64,000 bases of DNA from Stenotrophomonas maltophilia R551-3 (GCF_000020665.1 NC_011071.1:4268501-4332500), one strand, 5' to 3'; counted from the stretch's first letter, positions 1-8,897 are shown. Program-made: numbers and translations. Notes: generated from the sequence alone by a model not told the origin.

Positions 1-878
1 GCAGGACCCGCAGGGGCCGCAGCAGCGGTGTTCTCACCGACACCGATAAACTGGTCGATGACCTTCTTGAACAGCAGCGGTTCGACGCTGGAGAAGTGTT
101 GTACCGGCGCGTTGCGCGACGGCGCGGCCAGCGCCTTGAACTCCGCGAAACTGAGTGCGTCCGGCGCGCTGCGCACCTCGGCCACCCAGCGCTCGAAGTC
201 TTCGTTGCTGCTGGCGGTGGCGATGAACTTCATGTTCGAGAAGCCATGCCCGCTGTAGTTGCCGGACATGCCACGGAACTGGCCAGGCTCGTTGGCGATC
301 AGGTGCAGCTGCGTGCGCATGCCGGCCATCGCGTAGATCTGCCCACCCAGCTGCGGGATGAAGAAGGTATTCATCGTCGAGTTGGAGGTGATGTTGAACG
401 CCAGCGCGCGGTTGGCCGGGAAGTTGAGCTGGTTGACCGTGGCGATGCCCAGGTCCGGATACACGAACACCCACTTCCAGTCAGTGGCGATCACGTCCAC
501 ATGCAGCGGCTCACCGGCGACGTCCAGCGGCTTGTACGGGTCCAGCTCGTGGGTGGAGGTCCACACGATCACTGCCAGCACCGCGATGATGATCAGCGGC
601 ACGCCCCAGACCACGATCTCCACCTTGGTGGAGTGCGACCAGTCAGGCATGTATTTCGCTTTGGTATTGCCGGCGCGGTAGCGCCAGGCGAACACGAAGG
701 TCAGCACGATGGCCGGCACCACCACGATCAGCATCAGGCCGATGCAGATCAGGATCAGGTCGCGCTGGGCGATCCCGACCATGCCTTTCGAATCCAGCAG
801 CACCCAGTCGCAGCCCGTCAGAGCGATGCAAGCCAGGGCGACCAGCGCCAGGCGGATGCGGTTCCAGCAGATATTCAT
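1..878 (-). CDS. cyoA: Cytochrome bo3 ubiquinol oxidase subunit II (5' part, C-terminus outside window)
   Basis: Subunit II of the terminal quinol oxidase, an inner-membrane complex that reduces oxygen with electrons from ubiquinol. The ATG at 878 opens a lipoprotein signal peptide with lipobox L-T-G-C near residue 22, followed by two membrane segments and a periplasmic cupredoxin-like domain. That domain contains the FIPQLGGQIYAM and GNYSGHGFSNM stretches typical of CyoA, which lacks the CuA ligands of cytochrome c oxidase. About 292 codons are present and the C-terminal end lies left of position 1. The rest of the operon (cyoBCD) should follow to the left. Identification is by family motifs and is firm. 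Confidence 0.95.
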   Translation of the reverse strand, partial: MNICWNRIRLALVALACIALTGCDWVLLDSKGMVGIAQRDLILICIGLMLIVVVPAIVLTFVFAWRYRAGNTKAKYMPDWSHSTKVEIVVWGVPLIIIAVLAVIVWTSTHELDPYKPLDVAGEPLHVDVIATDWKWVFVYPDLGIATVNQLNFPANRALAFNITSNSTMNTFFIPQLGGQIYAMAGMRTQLHLIANEPGQFRGMSGNYSGHGFSNMKFIATASSNEDFERWVAEVRSAPDALSFAEFKALAAPSRNAPVQHFSSVEPLLFKKVIDQFIGVGENTAAAAPAGP

Positions 879-1001
879 TGGAGGTCAACCCTGTTGAAGA
901 AGCGCGCTTGACCGGCTCGCCTGCGCGCAGCGCCCGGGCGTGGAGCGGCTACACTGTGGGTACGAGGTCGCCTACAAAAAGGTGAACCACTCCAATCAAG
1001 C

Positions 1002-1048
1002 CCATACAAGATACAGCATTGTATGGACTTGTGCATCTGCACGTATGG
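1002..1048. promoter_or_regulatory. CCATAC/GTATGG palindrome upstream of the first MocR gene (probable operator)
   Basis: CCATACAAGAT starts at 1002 and is answered by the inverted half site GTATGG at 1021-1026. A further GTATGG lies at 1043-1048, just before the MocR start at 1062. The same CCATACAAGAT half site with GTATGG partners recurs at 2498-2531. MocR/PdxR regulators bind repeated half sites near their own promoter, so this is a likely autoregulatory operator. No binding data are available. Confidence 0.6.
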
Positions 1049-1061
1049 AAAAAACTGACCG

Positions 1062-2477
1062 ATGACGCCACCTGCCGCCGGCCGCCGCCTGAAACACCCC
1101 AATCGCACCTGGGTTCGCCCCTTCCGCGAGGGCGCCGGCCCGCTGTATCTGCAGATTGCCCAGCAGGTGCGCGAGGCGGTGGATGACGGCGTGCTGCGCC
1201 CGGGCGACCGCCTGCCGCCGCAGCGCGACCTGGCCCAGCAGGTGGGCGTGGACCTGACCACGGTCACCCGCGCCTTCGCCGAGCTGCGCCAGGCCGGCCT
1301 GCTCGATGCCCAGGGCGCCGGCGGCACCTTCATCGCACTGTCGGCCGGCAACCGCAGCACCTCGGTCGACCTGAGCATGAACATCCCGCCGCTGCTGGGC
1401 AGCGCGCCGTTCGCACAGGGCATGGAGACCGGCTTCCAGCACGTCGGCCAGCAGCTGGGCCAGGGCGAATTGATGAGCTACCACGTCGGCGCCGGCACTC
1501 GCGAGGACCGCGCCGCCGCGGTGCAGTGGCTGGCGCCGATGCTGGGCACGGTGGGTGCCGACCAGGTGGTGATCTGCCCCGGCGCGCAGACCGCGCTGTG
1601 CGCGCTGATCCTGGCCCGCACCCAGCCGGGCGAGCTGATTGCCGCCGAGCAGCTGACCTACCCAGGCCTGTTGGCTGCCGCGCGGGTGCTGCAACGGGGC
1701 GTGGTGCCGGTGGCGATGGACGCCGAGGGCATGCTGCCGGAGGCGCTGGAGGAGGCCTGCCAGCTGCGCCGCCCGCGCCTGCTGTACCTGGTGCCGACCA
1801 TCCAGAACCCGACCACGGCGACGATGTCGGCACAACGCCGGCAGGCCCTCCTGGCCGTCGCGAAACGCCACGATCTGACCGTGATCGAAGACGATCCCTA
1901 CTGGTTGCTGGCCGGGGACGCCGCACCGCCGCTGGCCGCCCACCGCGACGCAGGCTGCCCGGTGTACTACATCTCCACCCTGTCCAAGTGCCTGGCACCG
2001 GGCCTGCGCACCGCCTACCTGGTGGTGCCGGCCGGCGAACCGATGGAACCGGTGCTGGACGCCCTGCGTGCGATCGCGCTGATGCCGACCCAGTCGATGG
2101 TAGCGGTGGCCTCGCAGTGGATCCGCAGCGGCCAGGCCCAGGACATGGTGCAGCGCTTCCAGCAGGAGCTGCGCGAGCGCCAGGCCATTGCCGCCCGTTA
2201 CCTGCCGGCCCGCGCCCAGGCGCATCCCGCCGGCCTGCATGTGTGGCTGCCACTGCCGCCGCGGCTGGACCAGTACCGGTTGATCCAGGCCGCACAGGAG
2301 CAGGGGCTGGGCATTGCCAGCTCGGACGCCTTCAGCGTGGAAGAGCCGCCACCGGGCAACGCGATCCGCCTGTCGTTGGGTGGCGCGGTTGACCAGGGCG
2401 CGCTGGCCGGGGCGCTGGCCAAGCTGAACGAGATCCTGTCTGAAGCTCCCGAGGCCCGGCACAACGCCATCGTCTGA
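1062..2477 (+). CDS. MocR/PdxR-type regulator: GntR winged helix fused to a PLP aminotransferase-like domain
   Basis: A 471-residue two-domain regulator. Residues about 20-90 form a GntR winged helix-turn-helix (PLYLQIAQQVREAV, then LPPQRDLAQQ and DLTTVTRAFAEL). The rest is a fold type I aminotransferase domain with the PLP lysine in the STLSK stretch and the usual EDDPYW motif. MocR proteins sense PLP or an amino-compound adduct and control nearby genes, often divergent or adjacent. It is bracketed by two copies of a CCATAC/GTATGG palindrome, which suggests it controls both itself and the two small genes downstream. It shares its architecture with the second MocR protein at 3419. The effector is unknown. 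Confidence 0.88.
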   Translation: MTPPAAGRRLKHPNRTWVRPFREGAGPLYLQIAQQVREAVDDGVLRPGDRLPPQRDLAQQVGVDLTTVTRAFAELRQAGLLDAQGAGGTFIALSAGNRSTSVDLSMNIPPLLGSAPFAQGMETGFQHVGQQLGQGELMSYHVGAGTREDRAAAVQWLAPMLGTVGADQVVICPGAQTALCALILARTQPGELIAAEQLTYPGLLAAARVLQRGVVPVAMDAEGMLPEALEEACQLRRPRLLYLVPTIQNPTTATMSAQRRQALLAVAKRHDLTVIEDDPYWLLAGDAAPPLAAHRDAGCPVYYISTLSKCLAPGLRTAYLVVPAGEPMEPVLDALRAIALMPTQSMVAVASQWIRSGQAQDMVQRFQQELRERQAIAARYLPARAQAHPAGLHVWLPLPPRLDQYRLIQAAQEQGLGIASSDAFSVEEPPPGNAIRLSLGGAVDQGALAGALAKLNEILSEAPEARHNAIV

Positions 2478-2497
2478 ACGGGTGCATGGCGCTTTAT

Positions 2498-2531
2498 CCA
2501 TACAAGATGATATTTTGTATGCAATGTATGG
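2498..2531. promoter_or_regulatory. Second copy of the CCATAC/GTATGG operator-like palindrome
   Basis: CCATACAAGAT at 2498-2508 is followed by GTATG at 2517-2521 and GTATGG at 2526-2531, giving one left half site and two right half sites. It lies between the first MocR stop and the small membrane gene starting at 2550, close enough to overlap its promoter and leader. The element shares the CCATACAAGAT core with the copy at 1002, so the same regulator probably binds both. Confidence 0.6.
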
Positions 2532-2549
2532 ATGAAGGGACGTGCATCG

Positions 2550-2810
2550 ATGCGCGCCGAGAAACTGAAGTTCCACCTGGTGATGGCCGGGTGCGGTGGC
2601 TTTGTGGTGCTGATGCTGGCCGCGCTGGCCTGGGTCTGCCTGCAGCCACAGACCGTGGACGTACAGGCCGCCGAACGCCACGCCATCGAGCAATGCGTGC
2701 AGCGCAGCGAGGATCCGTCGCGTAGCGAGATCCAGCGCCGCGCTCAGGCCGATTCCTGCCGCGAGATGCGCAAGCAGTACGTGCACAAGTTCGGCCGGGA
2801 AGATTCCTGA
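2550..2810 (+). CDS. Small single-pass membrane protein of unknown function
   Basis: An 86-residue protein with one N-terminal membrane segment (about residues 12-32) and a short, charged, probably periplasmic tail containing two cysteines (EQCVQRSEDP and DSCREMRKQY). The ATG at 2550 is chosen because GAAGGGA at 2534-2540 sits at ribosome-binding distance. An in-frame ATG at 2532 directly abuts the operator and has no such site. The stop overlaps the start of the thioredoxin-like gene by one base, so the two are probably translated together. The CX8C-type spacing does not match a known family that I recognise. The redox-like neighbour suggests that the two cysteines may form a disulfide or be a substrate. 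Confidence 0.7.
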   Translation: MRAEKLKFHLVMAGCGGFVVLMLAALAWVCLQPQTVDVQAAERHAIEQCVQRSEDPSRSEIQRRAQADSCREMRKQYVHKFGREDS

Positions 2811-3409
2811 TGGGCGCAGCCGCGCCGCGTCGCCGCTGGCTGCTGCCGACGATGATCGCCCTCGCCTGCCTGTTCATGGCCGGCGTCGCGGCTGCGCTGT
2901 GGCAGTACTTCGGCTACAGCGCGCAGTCCACCTTCACCGAACAGGCCATCGTCTTCGACGATTCGCAGCTGCGCCTGCCGGCCGACCTGGCCGGTGATAC
3001 CGGCCGCATCCGCGTGGTGCATTTCTGGGACCCGGCCTGCGGCGTGTGCAATCGCGAGACCGGTGCGCACCTGAGCTACCTGATCAGCATGTACCGCCGC
3101 GCCGGCATCGACTTCTATGCCATCCGCCGCCCGGGTACGCAGGGCGAGCTGCCCGAGCCGCTGCGCAACAAGGTGATCAACCTGCCGACCATTGATGGCA
3201 TCGAACACATCCCGGCCAGCCCCGCCGTGGCCATCTGGGACCGGCACGGCCACCTGGCGTACGCCGGCCCGTACAGCATCGGCATGGTCTGCAATTCGGC
3301 CAACAGCTTCGTCGAACCACTGCTGGACAGACTGGTACGCGGCGAGACCGTGCGCCCGAAAGGACTGCTTGCCGTGGGCTGCTACTGCCCCTGGCAGGCC
3401 AAGCGCTGA
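2810..3409 (+). CDS. Membrane-anchored thioredoxin-like protein (DUF6436-like)
   Basis: A 199-residue protein with an N-terminal membrane anchor (about residues 11-33) and a thioredoxin-like domain that would face the periplasm. The active-site motif is C77-G-V-C80 in the context HFWDPACGVC, and a cis-proline region follows (IPASPAVAIWD). The C-terminus ends in GCYCPWQ, a second cysteine pair that may exchange disulfides with the first. The start codon overlaps the stop of the preceding gene (TGATG), which argues for translational coupling. It is sandwiched between two MocR-type regulators, so it probably belongs to their regulon. The substrate is not known. The DUF6436 assignment is from memory of similar xanthomonad proteins. 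Confidence 0.75.
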   Translation: MGAAAPRRRWLLPTMIALACLFMAGVAAALWQYFGYSAQSTFTEQAIVFDDSQLRLPADLAGDTGRIRVVHFWDPACGVCNRETGAHLSYLISMYRRAGIDFYAIRRPGTQGELPEPLRNKVINLPTIDGIEHIPASPAVAIWDRHGHLAYAGPYSIGMVCNSANSFVEPLLDRLVRGETVRPKGLLAVGCYCPWQAKR

Positions 3410-3418
3410 GGACGCGCA

Positions 3419-4933
3419 ATGACATCACTGACGCTGGCCGGTGTGGCCGCCGCAAACAACAACGGCGGTCACCTGTCCGAACCGACCGATGGTTGTGGAC
3501 AGGCTCCCGCCGTTGGAAGCAACGATACGCCCCGACATGCTCCGTACATGCCGCGACCGGATGTCGCAGCCCGCGAATGGGTGCAGGACGTGCTCGCGCA
3601 CAACGGGCCGATCTACCTGCGCATCGTCAATTCGCTGGAACGCACGGTGCGCCGCGGTGGTCTCGCACCGGGACAGCGCCTGCCCTCGCAGCGCGCGTTG
3701 GCGCAGCAGCTCGGTATCGACCTGACCACGGTCACCCGCGCCTTCGATGAAGCACGCAAGCGTGGACTGATCGAAGCACGCGGGCCACAGGGCAGCTTCA
3801 TCGCACCGCCCAAGGCGGGTTTTGACCAGGCCGTCGATCTCAGCATGAACGTGCCACCGGTACCCGACGCCGATGCACTGGCGGAAATGCTGCGTCGAGG
3901 CGCAGCGGCGGTGCTTGCGCGCAGCAGTGCACCGAACCTGATGACCTATCACCTGGGCGGTGGCAACCCGACCGACCGCCACGCCGCGGCGCGCTGGCTG
4001 CAGCCGATGCTGGGCACGGTGGACGATGCTCGCCTGCTGCTGACCGAAGGTGCGCAGGTGGCGCTGGCCGCGATCCTGCTCAGCCAGGGGCGCGAGGGCG
4101 ATGCGATCCTCTGCGACCGGCTGGTGTATCCGGGTCTGCTGCAGGCGGCCGCCGCACTGGGACGGCGGCTGGTCACGGTGGAGGGCGACGAGCACGGCAT
4201 GTGCCCGGAGGCGCTGGCCCGCCGGGCGCGGGAATGTGGCGCGCGCCTGGTCTACCTCAACCCAACCTGCCAGAACCCGACGGCGCTGACCGTGCCCACT
4301 GCGCGGCGCGAGGCGCTGGCGCGGGTACTGGAACACGAAGGCCTGCTGGCGATCGAGGACGATCCGTACTGGCATCTGGCCGTCACCGCGCCCATTCCGT
4401 TGGCGACGCTGGCACCGCGACACGTGTTCCATGTGGCCACGCTTTCAAAGGTGATCAGCCCCGGCCTGCGTACCGCGTTCGTGCAGTGCCCGGGCGCCGC
4501 CCATGCCGAGGCGATGGCCACTGCACTGCGTGCCACACGGTTGATGGGCCATCCGCTGGTCTCTGCGCTGGCCAGCCAGCTGCTGCTGGATGGCTCGGCG
4601 CAGGCGCTGCTGGCGCAGGTCCGCGAGGAAGCGCGCGAGCGCACGCGGATGGCGCGGTATCTGCTGGCACCCTCGTTGCTGGAGCGCGCCGATGGGCTGC
4701 ACGCATGGTGCCGGGTGCCAGCGCCGTGGACCGATGCCACGCTGGTGCGTACGGCGCAGCTGCAGGGCCTGGCGATCGCGCCTTCATCGGCGTTCTGTCC
4801 GCCGGGCGCGCCGTTCGCGAGCGGGGTGCGGCTGTCGCTGGGATTGGCTGCCGACCGGCGGCAACTGGAAAACGCGCTGCGGCGGATCGATCGTTTGTTA
4901 TTGTCCGATGCGTTGCCGGCGATAGAACGGTAG
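3419..4933 (+). CDS. Second MocR/PdxR-type regulator
   Basis: A 504-residue protein with the same architecture as the regulator at 1062: a GntR winged helix (PIYLRIVNSLERTV, LPSQRALAQQL, DLTTVTRAFDEA) followed by an aminotransferase-like domain with PLP lysine in TLSK and the EDDPYW motif. The ATG at 3419 has GAGGA six bases upstream. The first 43 or so residues have no counterpart in the family, so an internal start near 3549 is possible. It follows the thioredoxin-like gene by nine bases and is probably in the same transcript. The stop codon TAG is part of a GTAG repeat. The two MocR proteins are diverged paralogues rather than a recent duplication. Confidence 0.85.
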   Translation: MTSLTLAGVAAANNNGGHLSEPTDGCGQAPAVGSNDTPRHAPYMPRPDVAAREWVQDVLAHNGPIYLRIVNSLERTVRRGGLAPGQRLPSQRALAQQLGIDLTTVTRAFDEARKRGLIEARGPQGSFIAPPKAGFDQAVDLSMNVPPVPDADALAEMLRRGAAAVLARSSAPNLMTYHLGGGNPTDRHAAARWLQPMLGTVDDARLLLTEGAQVALAAILLSQGREGDAILCDRLVYPGLLQAAAALGRRLVTVEGDEHGMCPEALARRARECGARLVYLNPTCQNPTALTVPTARREALARVLEHEGLLAIEDDPYWHLAVTAPIPLATLAPRHVFHVATLSKVISPGLRTAFVQCPGAAHAEAMATALRATRLMGHPLVSALASQLLLDGSAQALLAQVREEARERTRMARYLLAPSLLERADGLHAWCRVPAPWTDATLVRTAQLQGLAIAPSSAFCPPGAPFASGVRLSLGLAADRRQLENALRRIDRLLLSDALPAIER

Positions 4934-5001
4934 CGCCGGGCCATGCCCGGCGGAAGATTCCCCGGCGCGGACGGAATGTGCCAACCAAAGTTGGCGCCTA
5001 C
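4930..5001. repeat. GTAG-type (SMAG) palindromic repeat between convergent genes
   Basis: The element opens with GTAG at 4930, folds as GCGCCGGGC ATG CCCGGCG, and closes with a second palindrome (GCCAAC, AAA, GTTGGC at 4982-4995) and CTAC at 4998-5001. The TAG of the opening GTAG is the stop codon of the MocR gene. It lies between two convergent genes and could act as a terminator or RNA stabiliser. Confidence 0.8.
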
Positions 5002-5011
5002 CAAAGCAGGA

Positions 5012-6313
5012 TCAGGCCAGCGCGGCCAACGCCTGCACCAGCGCATCCATCTGCCCGGGGCGGGTGAACACCGATGGTGTCACCCGCACGCAGGCGCCGG
5101 AGTCCAGGCCATCGCGATGGGTGGTGAATATCCGATGTTCATCCAGCAGCCGTTTCTGCAGCGCCTGGTTGTCTTCCACCGAGGCATGGCCACGCAGGCG
5201 GAAGCTGGCCAGTGCACTGGCCAACGCCGGATCCGGCGACGACAGCACCTCGATATGCGCCATCTGCCGCGCCGCCACCGTCCAACGCTCACGCAGGTAG
5301 CGCAGCCGCGCCTGCTTGTTCGCTGCGCCGATACGCTGATGCAGCGCGATGGCCTCGGGCAGCGCCAGATAGGCGGCGAAGTTGACCGTGCCGGTGTGCA
5401 CGCGACTGCCCAGGCGGCCGTCGTCGGTCTCACCCATGTACGGATCCAGGTCGGCCACGCGTCCTTTGCGCACGTACATCGCGCCCACGCCCACCGGTGC
5501 GCCGATCCACTTGTGCAGGTTGATGCCAACGAAATCGGCCTTCAGGTCCGGCACCGCGTAGTCGATCTGGCCAAAGCCATGTGCGGCATCGACAATCACA
5601 TCGATGCCGCGTGCCCGCGCACGCTCGGTGAGCTCGGCCACCGGCAGCACCAGCCCATGGCGGTGGCTGACCTGGGTCAGCAGCACCAGTTTCAGGCGCG
5701 GCAGGCGCGCGAACGCCTCATCGTAAGCCTGCAGGATCTGCTCATGGGTGGGCACCACAGGCAGTGCGATGCGCTCGACCTGCACGCCACGACGCTGCTG
5801 CAACCAGCGCATCGCGTTGATCATGCTGTCGTAGTCGATGTCGGCGTACAGCACCTGGTCGCCCGCGGCCAACCGGTTGTAGCCACCGATCAGCGCCAGC
5901 ATCGCTTCGGTGGCGCCACGGGTCAGCGCGATTTCGTCGGCGCCGACGCCAAGCATGTCGGCCACCTGCCGATGCACGGCCAGGTACTGCGCCGGGAACG
6001 CGTGGCGACCGTACCAGGCATTGCCCCGGTTCACCTCGGCGGTATGCCGCTGGTAGCTGGCCAGGGTCTGCTTGCCCATCGCGCCCCAGTAGCCGTTCTC
6101 CAGGAGGTTCACTTCATCGGTGATGTCGAAGTGGCTGGCGACGGCGGACCAGTACGACTCGTCACGGGCCAACACATCCGGCGTCGTGGAAGGTGCAGGA
6201 ATGTCCATCGGCACAGCGTAGCGCGCGGCTGCCGGAGCAGCCAGCGCGGCAAGCGCTGCACTGGCCGGCAACAGCGCACCTGCGCGCAGCAGGGAGCGAC
6301 GGCTGCGGTCCAT
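5012..6313 (-). CDS. Tat-exported class V aminotransferase-fold PLP enzyme (isopenicillin N epimerase/PvdN-like)
   Basis: A 433-residue fold type I PLP enzyme of the class V family. The N-terminus carries a twin-arginine signal (SRRSLLRAGALL, then an alanine-rich stretch), so it should act folded in the periplasm. PLP-binding features are the cofactor aspartate in VDAAHGFGQ and the Schiff-base lysine in NLHKWIGAP. The start ATG at 6313 overlaps the stop of the upstream TonB receptor gene (TGATG), giving tight coupling. PvdN of Pseudomonas, a Tat-dependent periplasmic PLP enzyme that modifies the pyoverdine side chain, has the same fold and location. By analogy this enzyme may modify the ligand taken up by its receptor. 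Isopenicillin N epimerase activity itself is unlikely here. Confidence 0.82.
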   Translation of the reverse strand: MDRSRRSLLRAGALLPASAALAALAAPAAARYAVPMDIPAPSTTPDVLARDESYWSAVASHFDITDEVNLLENGYWGAMGKQTLASYQRHTAEVNRGNAWYGRHAFPAQYLAVHRQVADMLGVGADEIALTRGATEAMLALIGGYNRLAAGDQVLYADIDYDSMINAMRWLQQRRGVQVERIALPVVPTHEQILQAYDEAFARLPRLKLVLLTQVSHRHGLVLPVAELTERARARGIDVIVDAAHGFGQIDYAVPDLKADFVGINLHKWIGAPVGVGAMYVRKGRVADLDPYMGETDDGRLGSRVHTGTVNFAAYLALPEAIALHQRIGAANKQARLRYLRERWTVAARQMAHIEVLSSPDPALASALASFRLRGHASVEDNQALQKRLLDEHRIFTTHRDGLDSGACVRVTPSVFTRPGQMDALVQALAALA

Positions 6314-8715
6314 CAGAAGCTCAGCCGGTACTGCGCGTACACATTGGCACCATCGGTATCGTACGGCGCGTTGCGCGAATAGATCAGGCCACGGCTGGCC
6401 TGGAACGTGGCTTCGTCCGGGTAGCGGTCGAACACGTTGTCGGCGCCCACGCTCAGGCTGTGGTGTTCGTTGATGCGATAGCCCACGGCCAGGTCGAGGA
6501 AGGTCATCGCACCGAACTGCTGGTAGATATCGCCGGTGGCATTGCCGGTGGAGTCGGTCCACTTGCCGTAATAGCGCACGCGTGCCATCAACGACCACGC
6601 GCCGATGTCCCAGCTGCCGGTGAAGCTGCCCTTGTGCTCGGGCAGGCGGTCTTCGAACAGCACGCGCTGGGTTTCGTTCGTGGCCACCGAGGTGCTGCCG
6701 TTGTCAACGCGGGTCTGGTTGTAGTTGTAAGCCAGGGTCAGCGTCATCCGCCCCGCGCCGAGGTCGCGCAGGTAGTTGCCGACCACATCCACGCCGGTGG
6801 TGGTGGTGTCGAAATCGTTGGTGAAGTAGTTCACCGAGGTATAGCCCAGCGGATTCGGCGTGCCGGCCGGAATGGCGAAGCTGGCCGACTGGCTGAAGCG
6901 GTCGCTGAGCGTGATCCGGTAGACATCGACCGACCCGGACAGGCCCAGGTCGGTGCGCCAGGTCAGGCCCAGCGAGGCCGTGCGCGATTCTTCCGGGGTC
7001 AGCGGCTTGGCACCCAGCAGCTGCGCCAACGGATCGCTGGGCGACAGGCGGCCACTGGTGAAGATCTGCAGCGTGCGCGTGTCCAGGCCCTGGGTGGTGC
7101 TGGTGGTGTTGAGCTGGGCCGGCGTGGGCGCGCGGAAGCCGGTGGAGAGCGTGCCGCGCAGCGCCACGTCCGGGGTGATCGCAAAACGTGCCGACAGCTT
7201 GCCATCCACCGTGCTGCCGAAGCTGGAGAAGTCTTCATAGCGACCGGCCGCGCCGATGCTCCAGCGCTCGCCCAGTGGCACTTCCATGTCCACGTAGGCG
7301 GCCTTGCTGCGCTGGCTCCACTGCCCGGCCTGGCTGGCCGAGAAGCCCGGCGCGCCGTTGGAATTGGCTTCCAGGCCCGCCGCAGCGCCACGACCCACCG
7401 CATACGAGGCCGGGTCGCCGGCGCGCACCTGGTAGGTCTCCTGGCGGAACTCGGCACCGAAGGCGATGTTGACCGGCTTCGGCAGCGCAGCCACATCCCA
7501 TTCGTAGTTGAAGTCCGCATTGGCGTTCTTCTCGGTCTGGGTCAGCCGGCCGAGGTCGAAGGAGGTCGGGCTGTCCGGGCCCAGCGAGGCGTTGATGGAG
7601 TTGTCCAGGCTGTAGTCGATGGCATTGCGGCCATACGAGGCGCTCAGGTCCCAGCGCAGCTTGGGCGTGATCTCACCACGCAGGCCCGCGACCAGCTGCA
7701 GGTCGTTCTGGGTGTTGCCGTACTGCGGGCTGAAGCCCACCGGATACAGCGAGCGCAGGTTCCAGCCCGGGAAGATACTGGTCGTACGGTACGCGCCGGT
7801 GGTGGTATCGGGGTTGCGCCAGTTGAAATCGCTGACGCCGTCGCTGTGGCTGTACAGGCCGAAGACATACAACTCCAGGGTGTCGCTGGCATTGGCCTTC
7901 AGGTTGAAGCCCACGCGGCGGCTTTCCAGCTCCGGCTGGCCCCAGCGCTGTACCGGGTTGGGCACGTCCAGTTCGGGATGCGCGGCCTGGAAGGCGATGG
8001 CGTCGGGACGCTGGCGCGTGCGTGAGGTCGCGTCGGAGTTCGACGATTCGGCGAACAGGGCGAGGCTGCCGTAGTCGCCCAGCGCCCAGCCGGTACGCGC
8101 ACTGAAGTCGCGCGAGCCGCCGTCGCCCTGCGCGTACTGCGAATAGCCCGCAGTGATCTCGGTGCCGGGGCTGTCCTCCAGGATGATGTTGATGACACCG
8201 GCGATGGCATCCGAGCCGTACTGCGCCGACGCGCCATCGCGCAGCACTTCGATGCGCTTGATGGCGCTGGTCGGAATCTGCGCCAGGTCGGCGGCCTGTG
8301 CGCCGCGGTTGCCCAGCAAGGCACTGCGATGGAAGCGGCGGCCATTGACCAGCACCAGCGTCTGGTCCGGCGACAGCCCACGCAGCGTGGCCGGGCGCAC
8401 GAACACCTGGCCATCGGCCATCGGCAGGCGCTGCACCACGAACGACGGCACCAGTTGCGCCAGCACGTCCTTCAGATCGGTCGACTCGACGGACTTGATG
8501 TCTTCCTTGGTGAACACGTCCACCGGCGCCAGCGTTTCGAACTGGGTGCGGTTGGAGGCGCGGGTGCCGGTGACCAGCATCGCGTCGAGCTGGGTGGGCG
8601 CCGCACGGCTGCTGCCCGCGGCATCGACCGCATCGGCCTCCGCTGCGATCGCGCCTCCTGCGCTGGCCATGGAAAGGGCAAGGAGGATGGAACGCGAAAG
8701 CTTCGAACGATGCAC
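6313..8715 (-). CDS. TonB-dependent outer-membrane receptor
   Basis: An 800-residue receptor with a cleavable signal peptide (cut after about residue 25), a TonB-box-like segment (LDAMLVTGTR), a plug domain (VLVNGRRFHRSALLGNRG, VLRDGASAQYGSDAIAGVINI) and a 22-strand barrel ending in YRLSF with terminal Phe. The start is a GTG at 8715 preceded by GGAG at seven bases, and no better ATG is nearby. It forms a two-gene operon with the Tat-exported PLP enzyme. The ligand is not evident. The partner enzyme suggests an amino-containing compound such as a siderophore or peptide. Confidence 0.92.
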   Translation of the reverse strand: MHRSKLSRSILLALSMASAGGAIAAEADAVDAAGSSRAAPTQLDAMLVTGTRASNRTQFETLAPVDVFTKEDIKSVESTDLKDVLAQLVPSFVVQRLPMADGQVFVRPATLRGLSPDQTLVLVNGRRFHRSALLGNRGAQAADLAQIPTSAIKRIEVLRDGASAQYGSDAIAGVINIILEDSPGTEITAGYSQYAQGDGGSRDFSARTGWALGDYGSLALFAESSNSDATSRTRQRPDAIAFQAAHPELDVPNPVQRWGQPELESRRVGFNLKANASDTLELYVFGLYSHSDGVSDFNWRNPDTTTGAYRTTSIFPGWNLRSLYPVGFSPQYGNTQNDLQLVAGLRGEITPKLRWDLSASYGRNAIDYSLDNSINASLGPDSPTSFDLGRLTQTEKNANADFNYEWDVAALPKPVNIAFGAEFRQETYQVRAGDPASYAVGRGAAAGLEANSNGAPGFSASQAGQWSQRSKAAYVDMEVPLGERWSIGAAGRYEDFSSFGSTVDGKLSARFAITPDVALRGTLSTGFRAPTPAQLNTTSTTQGLDTRTLQIFTSGRLSPSDPLAQLLGAKPLTPEESRTASLGLTWRTDLGLSGSVDVYRITLSDRFSQSASFAIPAGTPNPLGYTSVNYFTNDFDTTTTGVDVVGNYLRDLGAGRMTLTLAYNYNQTRVDNGSTSVATNETQRVLFEDRLPEHKGSFTGSWDIGAWSLMARVRYYGKWTDSTGNATGDIYQQFGAMTFLDLAVGYRINEHHSLSVGADNVFDRYPDEATFQASRGLIYSRNAPYDTDGANVYAQYRLSF

Positions 8716-8897
8716 GGCAGGGCTCCGGGAGGACGCGACAGGGCCAGCACCTGTGCGGACACAACAGGCCTGGACAAGGCGCGCAGTCTCGGCGCGATGT
8801 GTGAAGGAGCCATGACGTCAGTACGACAGCTTGATGCTGCAAGGGCGCACGCGCAGGCAGTGGACGCAGCGCTGCGGCGATTTGGCCTGTCCCTGCG

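Noticed and set aside
996..2786. Long open frame opposite the first MocR gene
   Set aside because: It is antisense to a gene with clear domains, has an Arg/His/Gln-rich composition without motifs, and is a by-product of high GC.
5012..6313. Calling the class V PLP enzyme a true isopenicillin N epimerase
   Set aside because: The Tat leader and TonB receptor coupling fit a periplasmic PvdN-like role, and no beta-lactam synthesis genes are near.
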